From the NCBI RefSeq assembly GCF_019050325.1, contig NZ_VOMB01000026.1, positions 50,441 to 114,440 of the forward strand: a DNA stretch of 64,000 nt. The letters run 5' to 3'. Positions 1 to 8,632 of the stretch are shown here, piece by piece (within the stretch, counting starts at the first letter, position 1; each line of letters opens with the position of its first letter). Source of the stretch: [Mycobacterium] fortunisiensis. Its GTDB lineage: Bacteria > Actinomycetota > Actinomycetes > Mycobacteriales > Mycobacteriaceae. The notes under the pieces were generated by a model. The model did not search any database and was not told the DNA's origin. It worked only from the letters and a program-made list of their open reading frames with translations. Both the position numbers and the translations under genes were made by a program.

Positions 1-272
1 TGGTCAACAACCTGCCCGCGGTGCTGCTGCTGTTGCCGCTGGTGGCCGGTGCCGGACCGGCCGCAGTGCTGGCCGTGCTGATCGGCGTCAATGTCGGGCC
101 GAACCTGACCTACGTCGGCTCACTGTCAAACCTGCTGTGGCGCAATGTTGTTCACCGAGAATGCCTGCCGGCGAAGGTCACCGAGTTCAGCCGGGTCGGA
201 CTCGTGACGGTGCCACTGACCCTGGTGGTCGGGGTGCTGACACTCTGGGTCAGCCTCCGCATTTTCCTGTGA
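1..272 (+). CDS. ArsB/NhaD-type anion transporter, C-terminal fragment
   Basis: Only the last 90 or so residues of an inner-membrane transporter lie in the window; the reading frame is already open at base 3. The fragment begins with an NNLPA motif, which is conserved in the ArsB/NhaD/ion-transporter superfamily, and has two hydrophobic segments, one near the start and one at the very C-terminus (ending in RIFL). The family exports arsenite or exchanges cations and anions. It lies directly before the rlmB-like gene on the opposite strand, the position of arsB2 in M. tuberculosis, which supports the family call. The substrate cannot be judged from this fragment. Confidence 0.7.
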   Translation, partial: VNNLPAVLLLLPLVAGAGPAAVLAVLIGVNVGPNLTYVGSLSNLLWRNVVHRECLPAKVTEFSRVGLVTVPLTLVVGVLTLWVSLRIFL

Positions 273-278
273 CGAGCG

Positions 279-1223
279 CTAGAGAGTCCTGCGCTGGCGG
301 GCGATCTCGGCGAGCACCACACCCGCGGCCACCGAGGCGTTCAACGACTCCGTCGGCCCCGCCATCGGAATCGACACCACCGCATCGCACGTCTCGCGCA
401 CCAGCCGCGACAGACCCTTGCCCTCGGAACCGACCACCACGACCACCGGCCCGGTGCCCTCAAGTTCATCGAGTGTGGTGTCACCACCGGCATCCAGGCC
501 GACGATCTGCAGACCGGCATCGGCCCAACTCTTCAGCGTCCGAGTCAGGTTCGTCGCCCGGGCCACCGGCGTTCGCGCTGCGGCCCCCGCGCTGGTGCGC
601 CAGGCCACCGCGGTGACCGACGCCGAACGGCGCTGCGGGATCGCAACACCATGCCCACCGAACGCCGCCACCGAACGCACGATGGCACCGAGGTTGCGCG
701 GATCGGAGATGTTGTCCAGCGCCACCAACAGCGCCGGCTCGCCAGATTCCCGGGCGGCCTTCACCAGGTCGTCGGGATGGGCGTAGTGGTACGGCGGCAC
801 CTGCAGGGCCAGCCCCTGATGCAACCCATTGGAGCTCATCCGGTCCAGGTCGTGGCGCGGCACCTCCAGGATCGAGATGCCGCGGTCGGCGGCCATCTGG
901 ACGGATTCGGTGAGCCGCTCGTCAGCCTCGGTGCCCAGCGCCACGTACAGCGCGGTGGCCGGCACCTTGGCCCGCAGGCACTCCACCACCGGGTTGCGGC
1001 CCAGCACCAGCTCGTTCTCGTCGGTCTTGCGATGCCGGCCCTGCGCCTGCCGGGCCGCCTTGGCGGCCTTCTTGGCGGCCGGGTGGTGCGGGCGCTGATC
1101 GGCGCGCGGCGTCGCACCGCGGCCCTCGAGCCCACGACGACGGACACCGCCGGACCCGACCGTCGGCCCCTTCTTGGTCCCCGGCTTGCGCACTGCGCCG
1201 CGCCGCTGCGAATTCCCGGCCAT
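279..1223 (-). CDS. rlmB: TrmH/SpoU-family 23S rRNA 2'-O-methyltransferase
   Basis: The 314-residue protein is an S-adenosylmethionine-dependent ribose methyltransferase of the SpoU class, probably acting on 23S rRNA like RlmB. The first 75 residues are a basic, low-complexity extension. A substrate-binding domain follows, starting near the NPVVECL segment. The C-terminal half has the knotted SPOUT fold motifs NLGAIVRS, GSEGKGLSR and SLNASVAAG. The ATG at 1223 directly abuts the TAG stop of cysS, so the two are probably cotranscribed. The exact target nucleotide is inferred from family membership only, and some annotators list this as a generic tRNA/rRNA methyltransferase. Confidence 0.88.
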   Translation of the reverse strand: MAGNSQRRGAVRKPGTKKGPTVGSGGVRRRGLEGRGATPRADQRPHHPAAKKAAKAARQAQGRHRKTDENELVLGRNPVVECLRAKVPATALYVALGTEADERLTESVQMAADRGISILEVPRHDLDRMSSNGLHQGLALQVPPYHYAHPDDLVKAARESGEPALLVALDNISDPRNLGAIVRSVAAFGGHGVAIPQRRSASVTAVAWRTSAGAAARTPVARATNLTRTLKSWADAGLQIVGLDAGGDTTLDELEGTGPVVVVVGSEGKGLSRLVRETCDAVVSIPMAGPTESLNASVAAGVVLAEIARQRRTL

Positions 1224-2660
1224 CTACGCTCCGTTCCCGTCCACGAGGGCCCACTGCGGACCGTCAGCGGTATCGGTGACCTCGATGCCGGCCGCCTTGA
1301 GCCGATCCCGGATGGCGTCGGCCGCCGCCCAGTCCCGTTTGGCACGCGCCTCGATCCGCCCGGCCAGCGCCCACTGCACCAGCTCATCCACCGCAGCCAG
1401 CGCCGCCGACGTCTCGTCGCGAGACTCCCAGCGCTCGTCGAGCGGATCGCAGCCCAGGATGCCCATCATCGACCGGATCGACGTGGCCTGCGCCATGGCG
1501 CCGTCGTGATCCCCGGCGTCCAGCGCCCGGTTGCCCACGGCCCGGGCGGCATGCACCTCGGCCAGCGCGATCGGTACCGACAGGTCGTCGTTCAGCGCGG
1601 CGGCGAACTTCGGCGTCCACTCACCCACCGCGACCGCACCGACCCGATTGCGTACCCGGTGCAGGAAATCCTCGATGCCGCTGTAGGCCTTCACCGCATC
1701 CTGCAGCGCGTTCTCCGAGAACTCCAACATCGACCGGTAGTGCGCGCTACCCAGGTAGTAACGCAGCTCGGCAGCTCGAACCCGTTGCAGCACAGCGGGA
1801 ATCGAGAGCACATTGCCCAGCGACTTGCTCATCTTCTCGCCGCCCATGGTGACCCAGCCGTTGTGCAGCCAGTACCGGGCGAAGCCGTCGCCGGCGGCCA
1901 CCGCCTGGGCGATCTCGTTCTCGTGATGCGGGAACACCAGGTCCATACCGCCGGCATGGATGTCGAACTCCGCACCCAGATAGGCCTCGCACATCGCAAC
2001 GCACTCGGTGTGCCAGCCCGGACGCCCCCGGCCCCACGGCGTCGGCCACGACGGCTCACCCGGCTTCGCGCCCTTCCACAGCGTGAAATCACGCTGGTCG
2101 CGTTTACCGGTGGCCACCCCTTCGCCCTGATGCACGTCGTCGATGCGGTGGCCGGACAGCGCACCGTACTCCGACAGGCTCAGCACATCGAAGTAGACGT
2201 CGCCGCCGGCGGCATAGGCGTGCCCCCGCTCGATCAGCCGGTCGATGAGCTCGATCATCTGGGTGATGTGGCCGGTGGCCCGCGGCTCGGCCGACGGCGG
2301 CAGCACGCCCAGCGCGTCGTACGCGGCACTGAACGCCCGCTCGTAGGTGGCGGCCCACTCCCACCAGGGTCGGCCGGCGTCGGCAGCCTTGTTGAGGATC
2401 TTGTCATCGATGTCGGTGACGTTGCGGATGAACGCAACGTCATATCCATTGGCGGTCAGCCAGCGGCGCAGCACGTCGAACGCGACTCCGCTACGGACAT
2501 GACCGATGTGCGGCAGGCCCTGAACGGTGGCACCGCACAGGTAGATCGAAGCGTGCCCCGGCCGCAGCGGTACGAAATCCCGTACGGCACCCGCCATGGT
2601 GTCGTACAGCCGCAGGCCGGTCTCTGTTGCCGACCCGACAGCTTGAGCGCGATCGGTCAC
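1224..2660 (-). CDS. cysS: cysteinyl-tRNA synthetase
   Basis: This class I aminoacyl-tRNA synthetase (478 residues) charges tRNA-Cys in the cytoplasm. The class I signatures are both present: the HIGH-type motif PHIGHVRSG about 50 residues in, and the KMSKS loop in GGEKMSKSLGN. Zinc ligands expected for CysRS fit the early cysteine in YLCGATV, the GWHTEC segment and the HHENE segment. The C-terminal helical domain ends in TADGPQWALVDGNGA. The protein is a few residues longer than the usual mycobacterial form because of the first 15 residues; a start slightly downstream is possible. It lies in the ispD-ispF-cysS-rlmB direction. Confidence 0.95.
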   Translation of the reverse strand: MTDRAQAVGSATETGLRLYDTMAGAVRDFVPLRPGHASIYLCGATVQGLPHIGHVRSGVAFDVLRRWLTANGYDVAFIRNVTDIDDKILNKAADAGRPWWEWAATYERAFSAAYDALGVLPPSAEPRATGHITQMIELIDRLIERGHAYAAGGDVYFDVLSLSEYGALSGHRIDDVHQGEGVATGKRDQRDFTLWKGAKPGEPSWPTPWGRGRPGWHTECVAMCEAYLGAEFDIHAGGMDLVFPHHENEIAQAVAAGDGFARYWLHNGWVTMGGEKMSKSLGNVLSIPAVLQRVRAAELRYYLGSAHYRSMLEFSENALQDAVKAYSGIEDFLHRVRNRVGAVAVGEWTPKFAAALNDDLSVPIALAEVHAARAVGNRALDAGDHDGAMAQATSIRSMMGILGCDPLDERWESRDETSAALAAVDELVQWALAGRIEARAKRDWAAADAIRDRLKAAGIEVTDTADGPQWALVDGNGA

Positions 2661-2679
2661 GACGTGCCAGCTTACCGGC

Positions 2680-3156
2680 CTATTCCGCCGGAACCACCAA
2701 AGCGCTGGCTATCGCGGCCAAACCTTCACCCCGACCGGTCAGACCGAGCCCGTCGGTCGTGGTCGCCGAGACCGACACCGGAGCCCCGATCAGACCGGAA
2801 AGCAGCTCCTGGGCCTCCTCACGGCGCGGCCCGATCTTGGGCCGGTTGCCGATGACCTGCACCGTGGCGTTGCCGACCGCGAAGCCCGCTTCCTGCACCA
2901 GCCCGCGCACGTGGCGCAGCATGTCGGCGCCGGTGACTCCCCGCCATTCCGGCCGGTCGGTACCGAAGACCGCGCCGAGGTCGCCGAGGCCCGCCGCACT
3001 CAGCAGTGCGTCGCACAGCGCGTGCGCGGCGACGTCGCCGTCGGAATGGCCGGCGCAGCCGTCGGCCCCGTCGAATTCCAAGCACAACAGCCAACAAGGC
3101 CGACCCGGCTCGATCGGATGGACGTCGGTACCGAGGCCGACCCTGGGAATGCTCAT
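2680..3156 (-). CDS. ispF: 2-C-methyl-D-erythritol 2,4-cyclodiphosphate synthase
   Basis: IspF makes the cyclodiphosphate intermediate of the non-mevalonate isoprenoid pathway. The 158-residue length is standard. Metal-binding residues are visible in GTDVHPIE near residue 10 and in HSDGDVAAHALCDALL, both family signatures; the GLGLTGRGEG segment near the C-terminus is also typical. The ATG overlaps the ispD stop by 4 bases (ATGA), which implies translational coupling with the enzyme two steps earlier in the same pathway. The active enzyme is a homotrimer in the family. Confidence 0.96.
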   Translation of the reverse strand: MSIPRVGLGTDVHPIEPGRPCWLLCLEFDGADGCAGHSDGDVAAHALCDALLSAAGLGDLGAVFGTDRPEWRGVTGADMLRHVRGLVQEAGFAVGNATVQVIGNRPKIGPRREEAQELLSGLIGAPVSVSATTTDGLGLTGRGEGLAAIASALVVPAE

Positions 3157-3821
3157 ATGCCGCGCGCCAACACGGACTCGGCCAGCAGCAGATCCAACGG
3201 TGTGGTGATCTTGAACGCCAGCGGATCCCCCTCGACCACCTGTACCGGCGTCCCGATCTGCTCGACCAGCGACGCGTCGTCGGTGACGACACCGGCACCG
3301 GCCCGCTGGTAGGCGCGGCGCAGCACATCGGCACGGAATCCCTGCGGCGTCTGCACCCCCCGCAAACCGGCCCGCTCGGGTGTGCCCAGCACGGCACCGT
3401 TGGCGTCGACGGCCTTGATGGTGTCGGTCAACGGAAGCCCGGGAACAACGGCGGCGTGACCACCGCTGAGCGCCTCGACCACCCGGGCGATCAGCGAAGG
3501 AGGAGTCAACGCCCGGGCCGCATCGTGCACGAGAACGAAATCCGGTTCACCGGCGGCAGCCAGCGCCAGCGCCACCGACTCGGTCCGGTCGGCTCCGCCG
3601 GCCACGATCTGGGCGCGGCCCCCGAACACCAAGGTCGCCTCGTCGGTCAGCGCAGGCGGCACCGCCACCACGACCTTGTCGATCACCCCGGCGGACAGCA
3701 GCCCGTCCAGGGCATGCTCCAACAGGGGTTTGTCCCCCAGATTGACGAATGCTTTCGGCCGGCCCGCGCCCAGCCGCTCACCTGAGCCGGCAGCCGGGAC
3801 GACCGCGACAGTTGTTGCCAC
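3153..3821 (-). CDS. ispD: 2-C-methyl-D-erythritol 4-phosphate cytidylyltransferase
   Basis: IspD transfers CMP to methylerythritol phosphate in the non-mevalonate pathway. The 222-residue protein starts with the nucleotide-binding loop AAGSGERLGAGRPKAF and contains the VHDAARAL and GDPLAFKITTPLDL segments typical of this cytidylyltransferase family. It sits six bases downstream of carD and overlaps ispF by 4 bases, so carD-ispD-ispF is probably one transcript. Length and motifs match the family with no sign of truncation. Confidence 0.95.
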   Translation of the reverse strand: MATTVAVVPAAGSGERLGAGRPKAFVNLGDKPLLEHALDGLLSAGVIDKVVVAVPPALTDEATLVFGGRAQIVAGGADRTESVALALAAAGEPDFVLVHDAARALTPPSLIARVVEALSGGHAAVVPGLPLTDTIKAVDANGAVLGTPERAGLRGVQTPQGFRADVLRRAYQRAGAGVVTDDASLVEQIGTPVQVVEGDPLAFKITTPLDLLLAESVLARGI

Positions 3822-3827
3822 GACGCG

Positions 3828-4316
3828 TCAGGACGCGGCAGCCAGAACCTCGTCGAGGATGGTCTCGGCCTTGGCATCGTCGGTGTTCTCGGCCAGCGCG
3901 AGCTCGCCCACCAAAATCTGCCGGGCCTTGGCCAGCATCCGCTTCTCACCCGCGGACAGACCGCGTTCCTGATCCCGGCGCCACAGATCCCGGACCACCT
4001 CGGCAACCTTGTTCACGTCACCGGAGGCCAGCTTCTCGAGGTTGGCCTTGTAGCGGCGCGACCAGTTGGTCGGCTCTTCGGTGTGCGGTGCACGCAACAC
4101 CTGGAATACCTTGTCGAGGCCTTCCTGGCCCACGACGTCGCGGACTCCGACGTATTCGGCGTTCTCTGCGGGTACTCGAACGGTGAGATCCCCTTGGGCG
4201 ACCTTCAGTACGAGATATTCCTTCTGCTCGCCTTTGATGGTCCGGGTTTCGATCGCCTCGATCAACGCAGCACCGTGGTGTGGATAGACGACGGTGTCTC
4301 CGACCTTGAAAATCAT
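3828..4316 (-). CDS. carD: RNA polymerase-binding transcription factor CarD
   Basis: CarD binds the RNA polymerase beta subunit and the upstream edge of the transcription bubble and stabilises open complexes, notably at rRNA promoters. I place the start at the ATG at 4316, giving 162 residues, because the protein then begins MIFKVGDTVVYPHHG as in known CarD; the open frame runs 12 codons further upstream. An AAAGGGG-like ribosome site precedes this ATG. Arg25 and Arg47 (RNA polymerase-interaction positions) and Trp85 (the DNA-wedge residue) are all present by direct count. The N-terminal half is the Tudor-like domain; the C-terminal half is the helical DNA-binding domain. Confidence 0.96.
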   Translation of the reverse strand: MIFKVGDTVVYPHHGAALIEAIETRTIKGEQKEYLVLKVAQGDLTVRVPAENAEYVGVRDVVGQEGLDKVFQVLRAPHTEEPTNWSRRYKANLEKLASGDVNKVAEVVRDLWRRDQERGLSAGEKRMLAKARQILVGELALAENTDDAKAETILDEVLAAAS

Positions 4317-4589
4317 CTGATTCGAGCCCCTTTCGCTACTCCATGCTAACACGGGCCCAGATCACATGCGCACCAACTGTGCAGGTCAGGGGCCATGCAG
4401 GTGAAGAGCAGGGGTTGACATGGTGACGAAACCGTGCAACCGCGGGGCCCGCCGGGGGCTCGAAACAGGCGTGCCCGCAAAGTCATTGTGGAGTAGATGT
4501 GTAGCTGAGCCGCCCCTCGCATTCCCCCCGCGTCAGCCACCTACTACTGTGCATAGTCGAAGTACGCCGACCCAGCTCAGGAGGCTTGA
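4317..4589. promoter_or_regulatory. divergent promoter region between carD and lpqE
   Basis: These 273 bases hold no convincing gene. They must contain promoters for both divergent genes. For carD (minus strand) a TAGCAT hexamer lies a little upstream of the start. For lpqE (plus strand) TACTGT at 4545-4550 is a possible -10. A perfect TTGACA at 4415-4420 has no matching -10 at the right distance on the plus strand, so I do not pair it. AGGAGG at 4579-4584 is the ribosome site of lpqE. Confidence 0.4.
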
Positions 4590-5177
4590 GTGAACCGCTT
4601 CGCAATGCGCGCCTCGGCCGGTCTGGCCGCATGTGGCCTGACCGTCGCCGTTCTCACCGGCTGCAGCTCCGGGCAGGTGTCCCAGACGGCAACCCAGGAA
4701 CCCGCCGTCAACGGCGTCAATGCACAGGCCGGCTCCGTCTCCCTGCGCAACGTGCACCTGCGCGCGCCGCAGCAGAAGGCCTACGTCGAGGCCGGCTCGG
4801 AGACCGAACTGCTGTTCGTCGCAGCCAACGATTCCACCGAGGCTCCCAACAAGCTCCTGTCGATCAAGTCGAACATCGGCGACGTGGCCCTGAGCGGGGA
4901 TCTGAACATCCCGGCCGGCGGCGTGTTGGTCGTGGGTGAGCCCGACGGCCAGACCAAGCCGCTGGAGAAGGCCGAGGCCGCCGACGCTGCCACCGCCAAG
5001 GTCACCCTGACCAAGCCGGTCACCAACGGTTTGCTCTACGACTTCACGTTCACGTTCTCCGACGGTGAGACCACCGTGGCCGTGCCGATCTCGGCGGGCG
5101 AGGCGCCGCGCCGCGACAAGACCGGCGAGGGTCCGGCCGAAGCCGCCGAGGGCGGCGAGGCCGGCGGCCACCACTAG
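4590..5177 (+). CDS. lpqE: putative lipoprotein LpqE
   Basis: This 195-residue exported lipoprotein has a short basic N-region, a hydrophobic stretch and a lipobox ending at VLTGCSSG, so it should be lipidated at the cysteine near residue 25 and held on the outer face of the membrane. The body resembles the copper-chaperone-like LpqE family by context and by alternating beta-rich segments (LHLRAPQQKAYVEAG, FTFSDGETTVAVPISAG); no metal-binding motif is obvious. The GTG start is decided by AGGAGG five bases upstream. Its position between carD and radA matches M. tuberculosis. The molecular role is unknown to me. Confidence 0.85.
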   Translation: MNRFAMRASAGLAACGLTVAVLTGCSSGQVSQTATQEPAVNGVNAQAGSVSLRNVHLRAPQQKAYVEAGSETELLFVAANDSTEAPNKLLSIKSNIGDVALSGDLNIPAGGVLVVGEPDGQTKPLEKAEAADAATAKVTLTKPVTNGLLYDFTFTFSDGETTVAVPISAGEAPRRDKTGEGPAEAAEGGEAGGHH

Positions 5178-5234
5178 CCGCTACCCGGGTGTCGGAGACC
5201 TCGAGATGTCGGGCCCACCGGTTACCCTCACGGC

Positions 5235-6635
5235 GTGGCCGGTTCGAAAATACGTTCGCAGTACCGCTGCTCGGAATGCCAGCACGCCACCCCGAAATGG
5301 GTGGGCCGGTGCGCCAATTGCGGTACCTGGGGCACGGTCGATGAAGTAACGGTGCTCGCCCTGCCCGGTGGCCGGGCCGGCGCCGCCGCCCGGCGGTCGG
5401 TGGCCCCGACCTCCCCGGCCGTGCCGATAACCGCGATCGATCCGGGCATCACCCGGCATTACCCCACCGGGGTCAGTGAACTGGACCGGGTGCTCGGCGG
5501 CGGCCTGGTCGCCGGGTCGGTCACCCTGCTGGCCGGGGATCCCGGCGTCGGCAAGTCGACCCTGCTGCTCGAGGTGGCCAACCGCTGGGCGCACACCGGT
5601 CGCCGTGCGCTGTACCTGTCCGGCGAGGAATCCGCGGGTCAGATCCGGCTGCGCGCCGAACGCACCGGCTGCACCCACAACAATGTGTACCTGGCAGGCG
5701 AATCGGACCTGCAGATCGCCCTCGGCCACATCGACGAGGTGAAACCCAGTCTGGTGGTGGTCGATTCGGTGCAGACCATGTCCACCACCGAGGCCGACGG
5801 CGTCACCGGCGGGGTGACCCAGGTGCGCGCGGTCACCACGACGCTGACCGGTTACGCCAAGACCGCCGTGGGTGATCCGGCGGTGGCCATGATCCTGGTG
5901 GGGCACGTGACCAAGGACGGCGCCATCGCCGGGCCACGGTCCCTGGAACATCTCGTCGACGTGGTGCTGCACTTCGAGGGTGATCACACGTCGAGCCTGC
6001 GGCTGGTGCGCGGGGTGAAGAACCGCTTCGGCGCCGCCGACGAGGTGGGCTGTTTTCAGATGCACGACAACGGGATCGAGTGCGTCAGCGACCCCTCCGG
6101 GTTGTTCCTGGACCAGCGCCCCGCGGCCGTCCCGGGTACCGCCGTCACGGTCACCCTCGACGGCAAGCGCCCCATGATCGGTGAGGTTCAGGCGCTCGTC
6201 GCCCCGCCCGTGGGGCCGCCGCGGCGCGTCGTCAGCGGGATCGACTCGGCCCGCGCCGCCATGATCGGTGCGGTGCTGCAGACCCGCTGCGGTCTGCCGA
6301 TCGGCAACCACGACATCTACCTGTCCACCGTCGGCGGCATGCGGCTCACCGACCCGTCCTCCGACCTGGCCGTGGCGGTGGCCGTCGCCTCGGCCTACCT
6401 CGACATGGCCCTGCCGATGAACGCGGTGGTGATCGGCGAAGTGGGGCTGGTCGGCGATCTGCGCCGGGTCACCGGCATGGACCGCAGGCTGTCCGAAGCC
6501 GCCCGGCTCGGTTTCACCGTTGCCGTGGTCCCGCCCGGGATCACCAGCGTGCCCGACGGCCTGCGCGTCATCACCGTCGACACCATCGGGGCGGCGTTGC
6601 GGGCACTCAAGGACATCGCGATTGCCAGCACCTGA
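5235..6635 (+). CDS. radA: DNA repair protein RadA
   Basis: RadA is a RecA-related ATPase that drives branch migration during recombinational repair. The 466-residue protein has the expected order: a four-cysteine zinc finger at the N-terminus (CSEC then CANC, about residues 13-32), a Walker A motif GDPGVGKST near residue 105, the RadA-specific KNRFG motif near residue 262, and a C-terminal Lon-protease-like domain (PSSDLAVAVAVASAY). The start GTG is at 5235. It is followed 39 bases later by disA; in mycobacteria RadA is reported to bind and inhibit DisA, so the pairing is functionally meaningful. Confidence 0.95.
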   Translation: MAGSKIRSQYRCSECQHATPKWVGRCANCGTWGTVDEVTVLALPGGRAGAAARRSVAPTSPAVPITAIDPGITRHYPTGVSELDRVLGGGLVAGSVTLLAGDPGVGKSTLLLEVANRWAHTGRRALYLSGEESAGQIRLRAERTGCTHNNVYLAGESDLQIALGHIDEVKPSLVVVDSVQTMSTTEADGVTGGVTQVRAVTTTLTGYAKTAVGDPAVAMILVGHVTKDGAIAGPRSLEHLVDVVLHFEGDHTSSLRLVRGVKNRFGAADEVGCFQMHDNGIECVSDPSGLFLDQRPAAVPGTAVTVTLDGKRPMIGEVQALVAPPVGPPRRVVSGIDSARAAMIGAVLQTRCGLPIGNHDIYLSTVGGMRLTDPSSDLAVAVAVASAYLDMALPMNAVVIGEVGLVGDLRRVTGMDRRLSEAARLGFTVAVVPPGITSVPDGLRVITVDTIGAALRALKDIAIAST

Positions 6636-6674
6636 TCCCATCACCGACAATGACGGCCGACGCTAGGAGAATTG

Positions 6675-7793
6675 ATGGCCGTGAACCCCGGTGCCAGGAC
6701 CAGCCGCACCGTCGTGCACCTGGCGCGGCCGACGCTGCGCGAAACGCTGGGCCGGCTGGCGCCCGGAACCCCGTTGCGCGACGGCCTGGAACGCATTCTG
6801 CGCGGCAAAACCGGCGCCCTGATCGTGCTGGGCTACGACGACAGCGTGGAGGCGATCTGTGACGGCGGGTTCTCCCTGGACGTGCGCTACGCCCCCACCC
6901 GGCTACGTGAGCTGTCCAAGATGGACGGCGCCGTGGTGCTCTCCAGCGACGGCAGCCGGATCGTGCGCGCCAATGTGCAGTTGGTGCCTGACCCGTCGAT
7001 TCCCACCGACGAATCCGGCACCCGGCACCGCTCGGCCGAGCGCACCGCCATCCAGACCGGCTATCCGGTGATCTCGGTGAGCCACTCGATGAGCATCGTG
7101 ACGGTCTACGTGGCCGGGGAGCGCCACGTGGTGCCCGAGTCGGCGACCATCCTGTCGCGGGCCAACCAGACGATCGCCACGTTGGAACGCTACAAGGGCC
7201 GCCTCGATGAGGTGAGCAAGCAGCTGTCCACCGCCGAGATCGAGGACTTCGTGACCCTGCGCGACGTCATGACCGTGGTGCAGCGCCTGGAGATGGTGCG
7301 CCGGATCAGCCTGGAGATCGACGCCGACGTCGTCGAACTGGGCACCGACGGACGACAGCTCAAACTGCAACTCGACGAACTGGTGGGCGACAACGAGGCG
7401 GCCCGCGAGCTGATCGTGCGCGATTACCACGCGCTACCGGACCCGCCGACCGCGGCCCAGGTACACACCACTCTGGAGGAGCTGGACGCCCTCACCGACA
7501 GCGAACTGCTCGACTTCACCACCCTGGCAAGGGTTTTCGGATACCCGTCGACCGCCGATGCCCAGGACTCGGCGATGAGTTCACGCGGCTACCGGGCCAT
7601 GGCCGGGATACCGCGTCTGCAGTTCGCCCACGTCGATCTGCTGGTCCGGTCGTTCGGTTCGCTGCAGGGGCTGTTGGCCGCCAGCGCCGACGACCTGCAG
7701 TCTGTCGAGGGCATCGGATCGATGTGGGCCCGGCACATCCGCGAGGGGCTGTCGCTGCTGGCCGAGTCGACGATCGCCGACCGGCTGGCCTAG
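6675..7793 (+). CDS. disA: DNA integrity scanning protein, diadenylate cyclase
   Basis: DisA condenses two ATP into the second messenger c-di-AMP and scans DNA for branched structures. I choose the ATG at 6675 (372 residues), which has AGGAGA four bases upstream; a TTG one codon earlier is less likely. The DAC domain carries the catalytic DGA motif at residues 84-86 and the RHR motif at 117-119. A central coiled spine follows, then a helix-hairpin-helix DNA-binding domain near the C-terminus (LQSVEGIGSMWARHIREGL). The N-terminus is about ten residues longer than in M. tuberculosis as I recall it. Confidence 0.95.
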   Translation: MAVNPGARTSRTVVHLARPTLRETLGRLAPGTPLRDGLERILRGKTGALIVLGYDDSVEAICDGGFSLDVRYAPTRLRELSKMDGAVVLSSDGSRIVRANVQLVPDPSIPTDESGTRHRSAERTAIQTGYPVISVSHSMSIVTVYVAGERHVVPESATILSRANQTIATLERYKGRLDEVSKQLSTAEIEDFVTLRDVMTVVQRLEMVRRISLEIDADVVELGTDGRQLKLQLDELVGDNEAARELIVRDYHALPDPPTAAQVHTTLEELDALTDSELLDFTTLARVFGYPSTADAQDSAMSSRGYRAMAGIPRLQFAHVDLLVRSFGSLQGLLAASADDLQSVEGIGSMWARHIREGLSLLAESTIADRLA

Positions 7794-7808
7794 GTCGGTA
7801 CCGGGCGA

Positions 7809-8585
7809 TCAGTTGCCCGGCGTCGGCACCTCAGGGGCCGGCCCACCCTCGACCGGCGGCGCCTCGGGCTGCTGGGGATTGCCCTGCGCCAGGATGAACG
7901 GCACCGGCGCCGATCTCAGATTGCCCAGCTGCACGATCAGGTTGTACGTACCCGGCCCGATCGGCTGGCGCGGCATCGGGCACTGCGGCGCCGAGCCCAT
8001 GCCGGTCCAGGTCACCTCGGTGGTCACCTGCTCACCGGGATTGAAGGTCTTCACCAACGTCTCGTTGGACGGGGCGCAGTCCAGGTTCGACCACAGCCGG
8101 TTGTTGTCCAGCGAGTACACGTAGGCGGCCAGCACCGCGGCGCCCACGTCGCGCTTGCAGGCCACCAGCCCGATGTTGGTCACCACCATGGTGAATTTCG
8201 GTTGATCGCCCACCACGTACTGGGGCTGGCTGGTGATGCCCTTGACCGCCAGCGTGGAATCCGGGCAGTCGTCGCCCTCCTTGAGCAGCGGCGGCGGGGT
8301 CACCGCAGCCGTCGGCGTGGCCGTCGGCGGTGGCGCATGCTGCGCCGGCGGCACCACCGGGGTCTTGACTTCGGGGTTCTCACCCGGCAGTGGCGTCGGC
8401 GCGGTGGCAGAAGGTTCGTCGGCGGGCTTGGTCTCGGCGTCGGAGCTGCTGGTCATGATCACCGCGACGATCGCGGCGACGATCCCCACGACGACTACCG
8501 CGATTCCGATAGCCAGCGCCCGGCGCCGCCAGTAAATCTGCGAGGGCAGCGGCCCATGGGGTTCCAGATCCAACACAGGTTTCAC
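7809..8585 (-). CDS. conserved membrane-anchored protein, Pro/Thr-rich linker
   Basis: The 258-residue protein has a cytoplasmic N-terminus of about 25 residues, one transmembrane segment (residues about 25-45, IGIAVVVVGIVAAIVAVI), a Pro/Thr/Ala-rich linker of some 60 residues and an extracytoplasmic beta-rich domain containing CKRDVGAAVLAAY and GPGTYNL. It occupies the place of Rv3587c. A paired-cysteine arrangement in the exported domain (DDCPDS, CKRDVG, LDCAPS, PQCPMP) suggests disulfides. No enzymatic motif is visible and I assign no function. It shares direction with canB but is convergent with disA, only 15 bases away. Confidence 0.8.
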   Translation of the reverse strand: MKPVLDLEPHGPLPSQIYWRRRALAIGIAVVVVGIVAAIVAVIMTSSSDAETKPADEPSATAPTPLPGENPEVKTPVVPPAQHAPPPTATPTAAVTPPPLLKEGDDCPDSTLAVKGITSQPQYVVGDQPKFTMVVTNIGLVACKRDVGAAVLAAYVYSLDNNRLWSNLDCAPSNETLVKTFNPGEQVTTEVTWTGMGSAPQCPMPRQPIGPGTYNLIVQLGNLRSAPVPFILAQGNPQQPEAPPVEGGPAPEVPTPGN

Positions 8586-8632
8586 GGTAAGCCGAGGTCA
8601 TGCACAGTTGTCCGAGGCTACCCGGCGTGTCG

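Noticed and set aside
651..2855. 734-codon open frame antisense to rlmB and cysS
   Set aside because: It is the shadow of GC-rich coding on the other strand, with Arg/Pro/His-rich sequence and no motif.
4415..4420. perfect TTGACA upstream of lpqE
   Set aside because: No -10 hexamer at 16-19 bases on the plus strand, so it is not called as a promoter.
5181..6650. 489-codon open frame antisense to radA
   Set aside because: Composition is Gly/His/Asp-rich without domains, and radA on the plus strand is certain.
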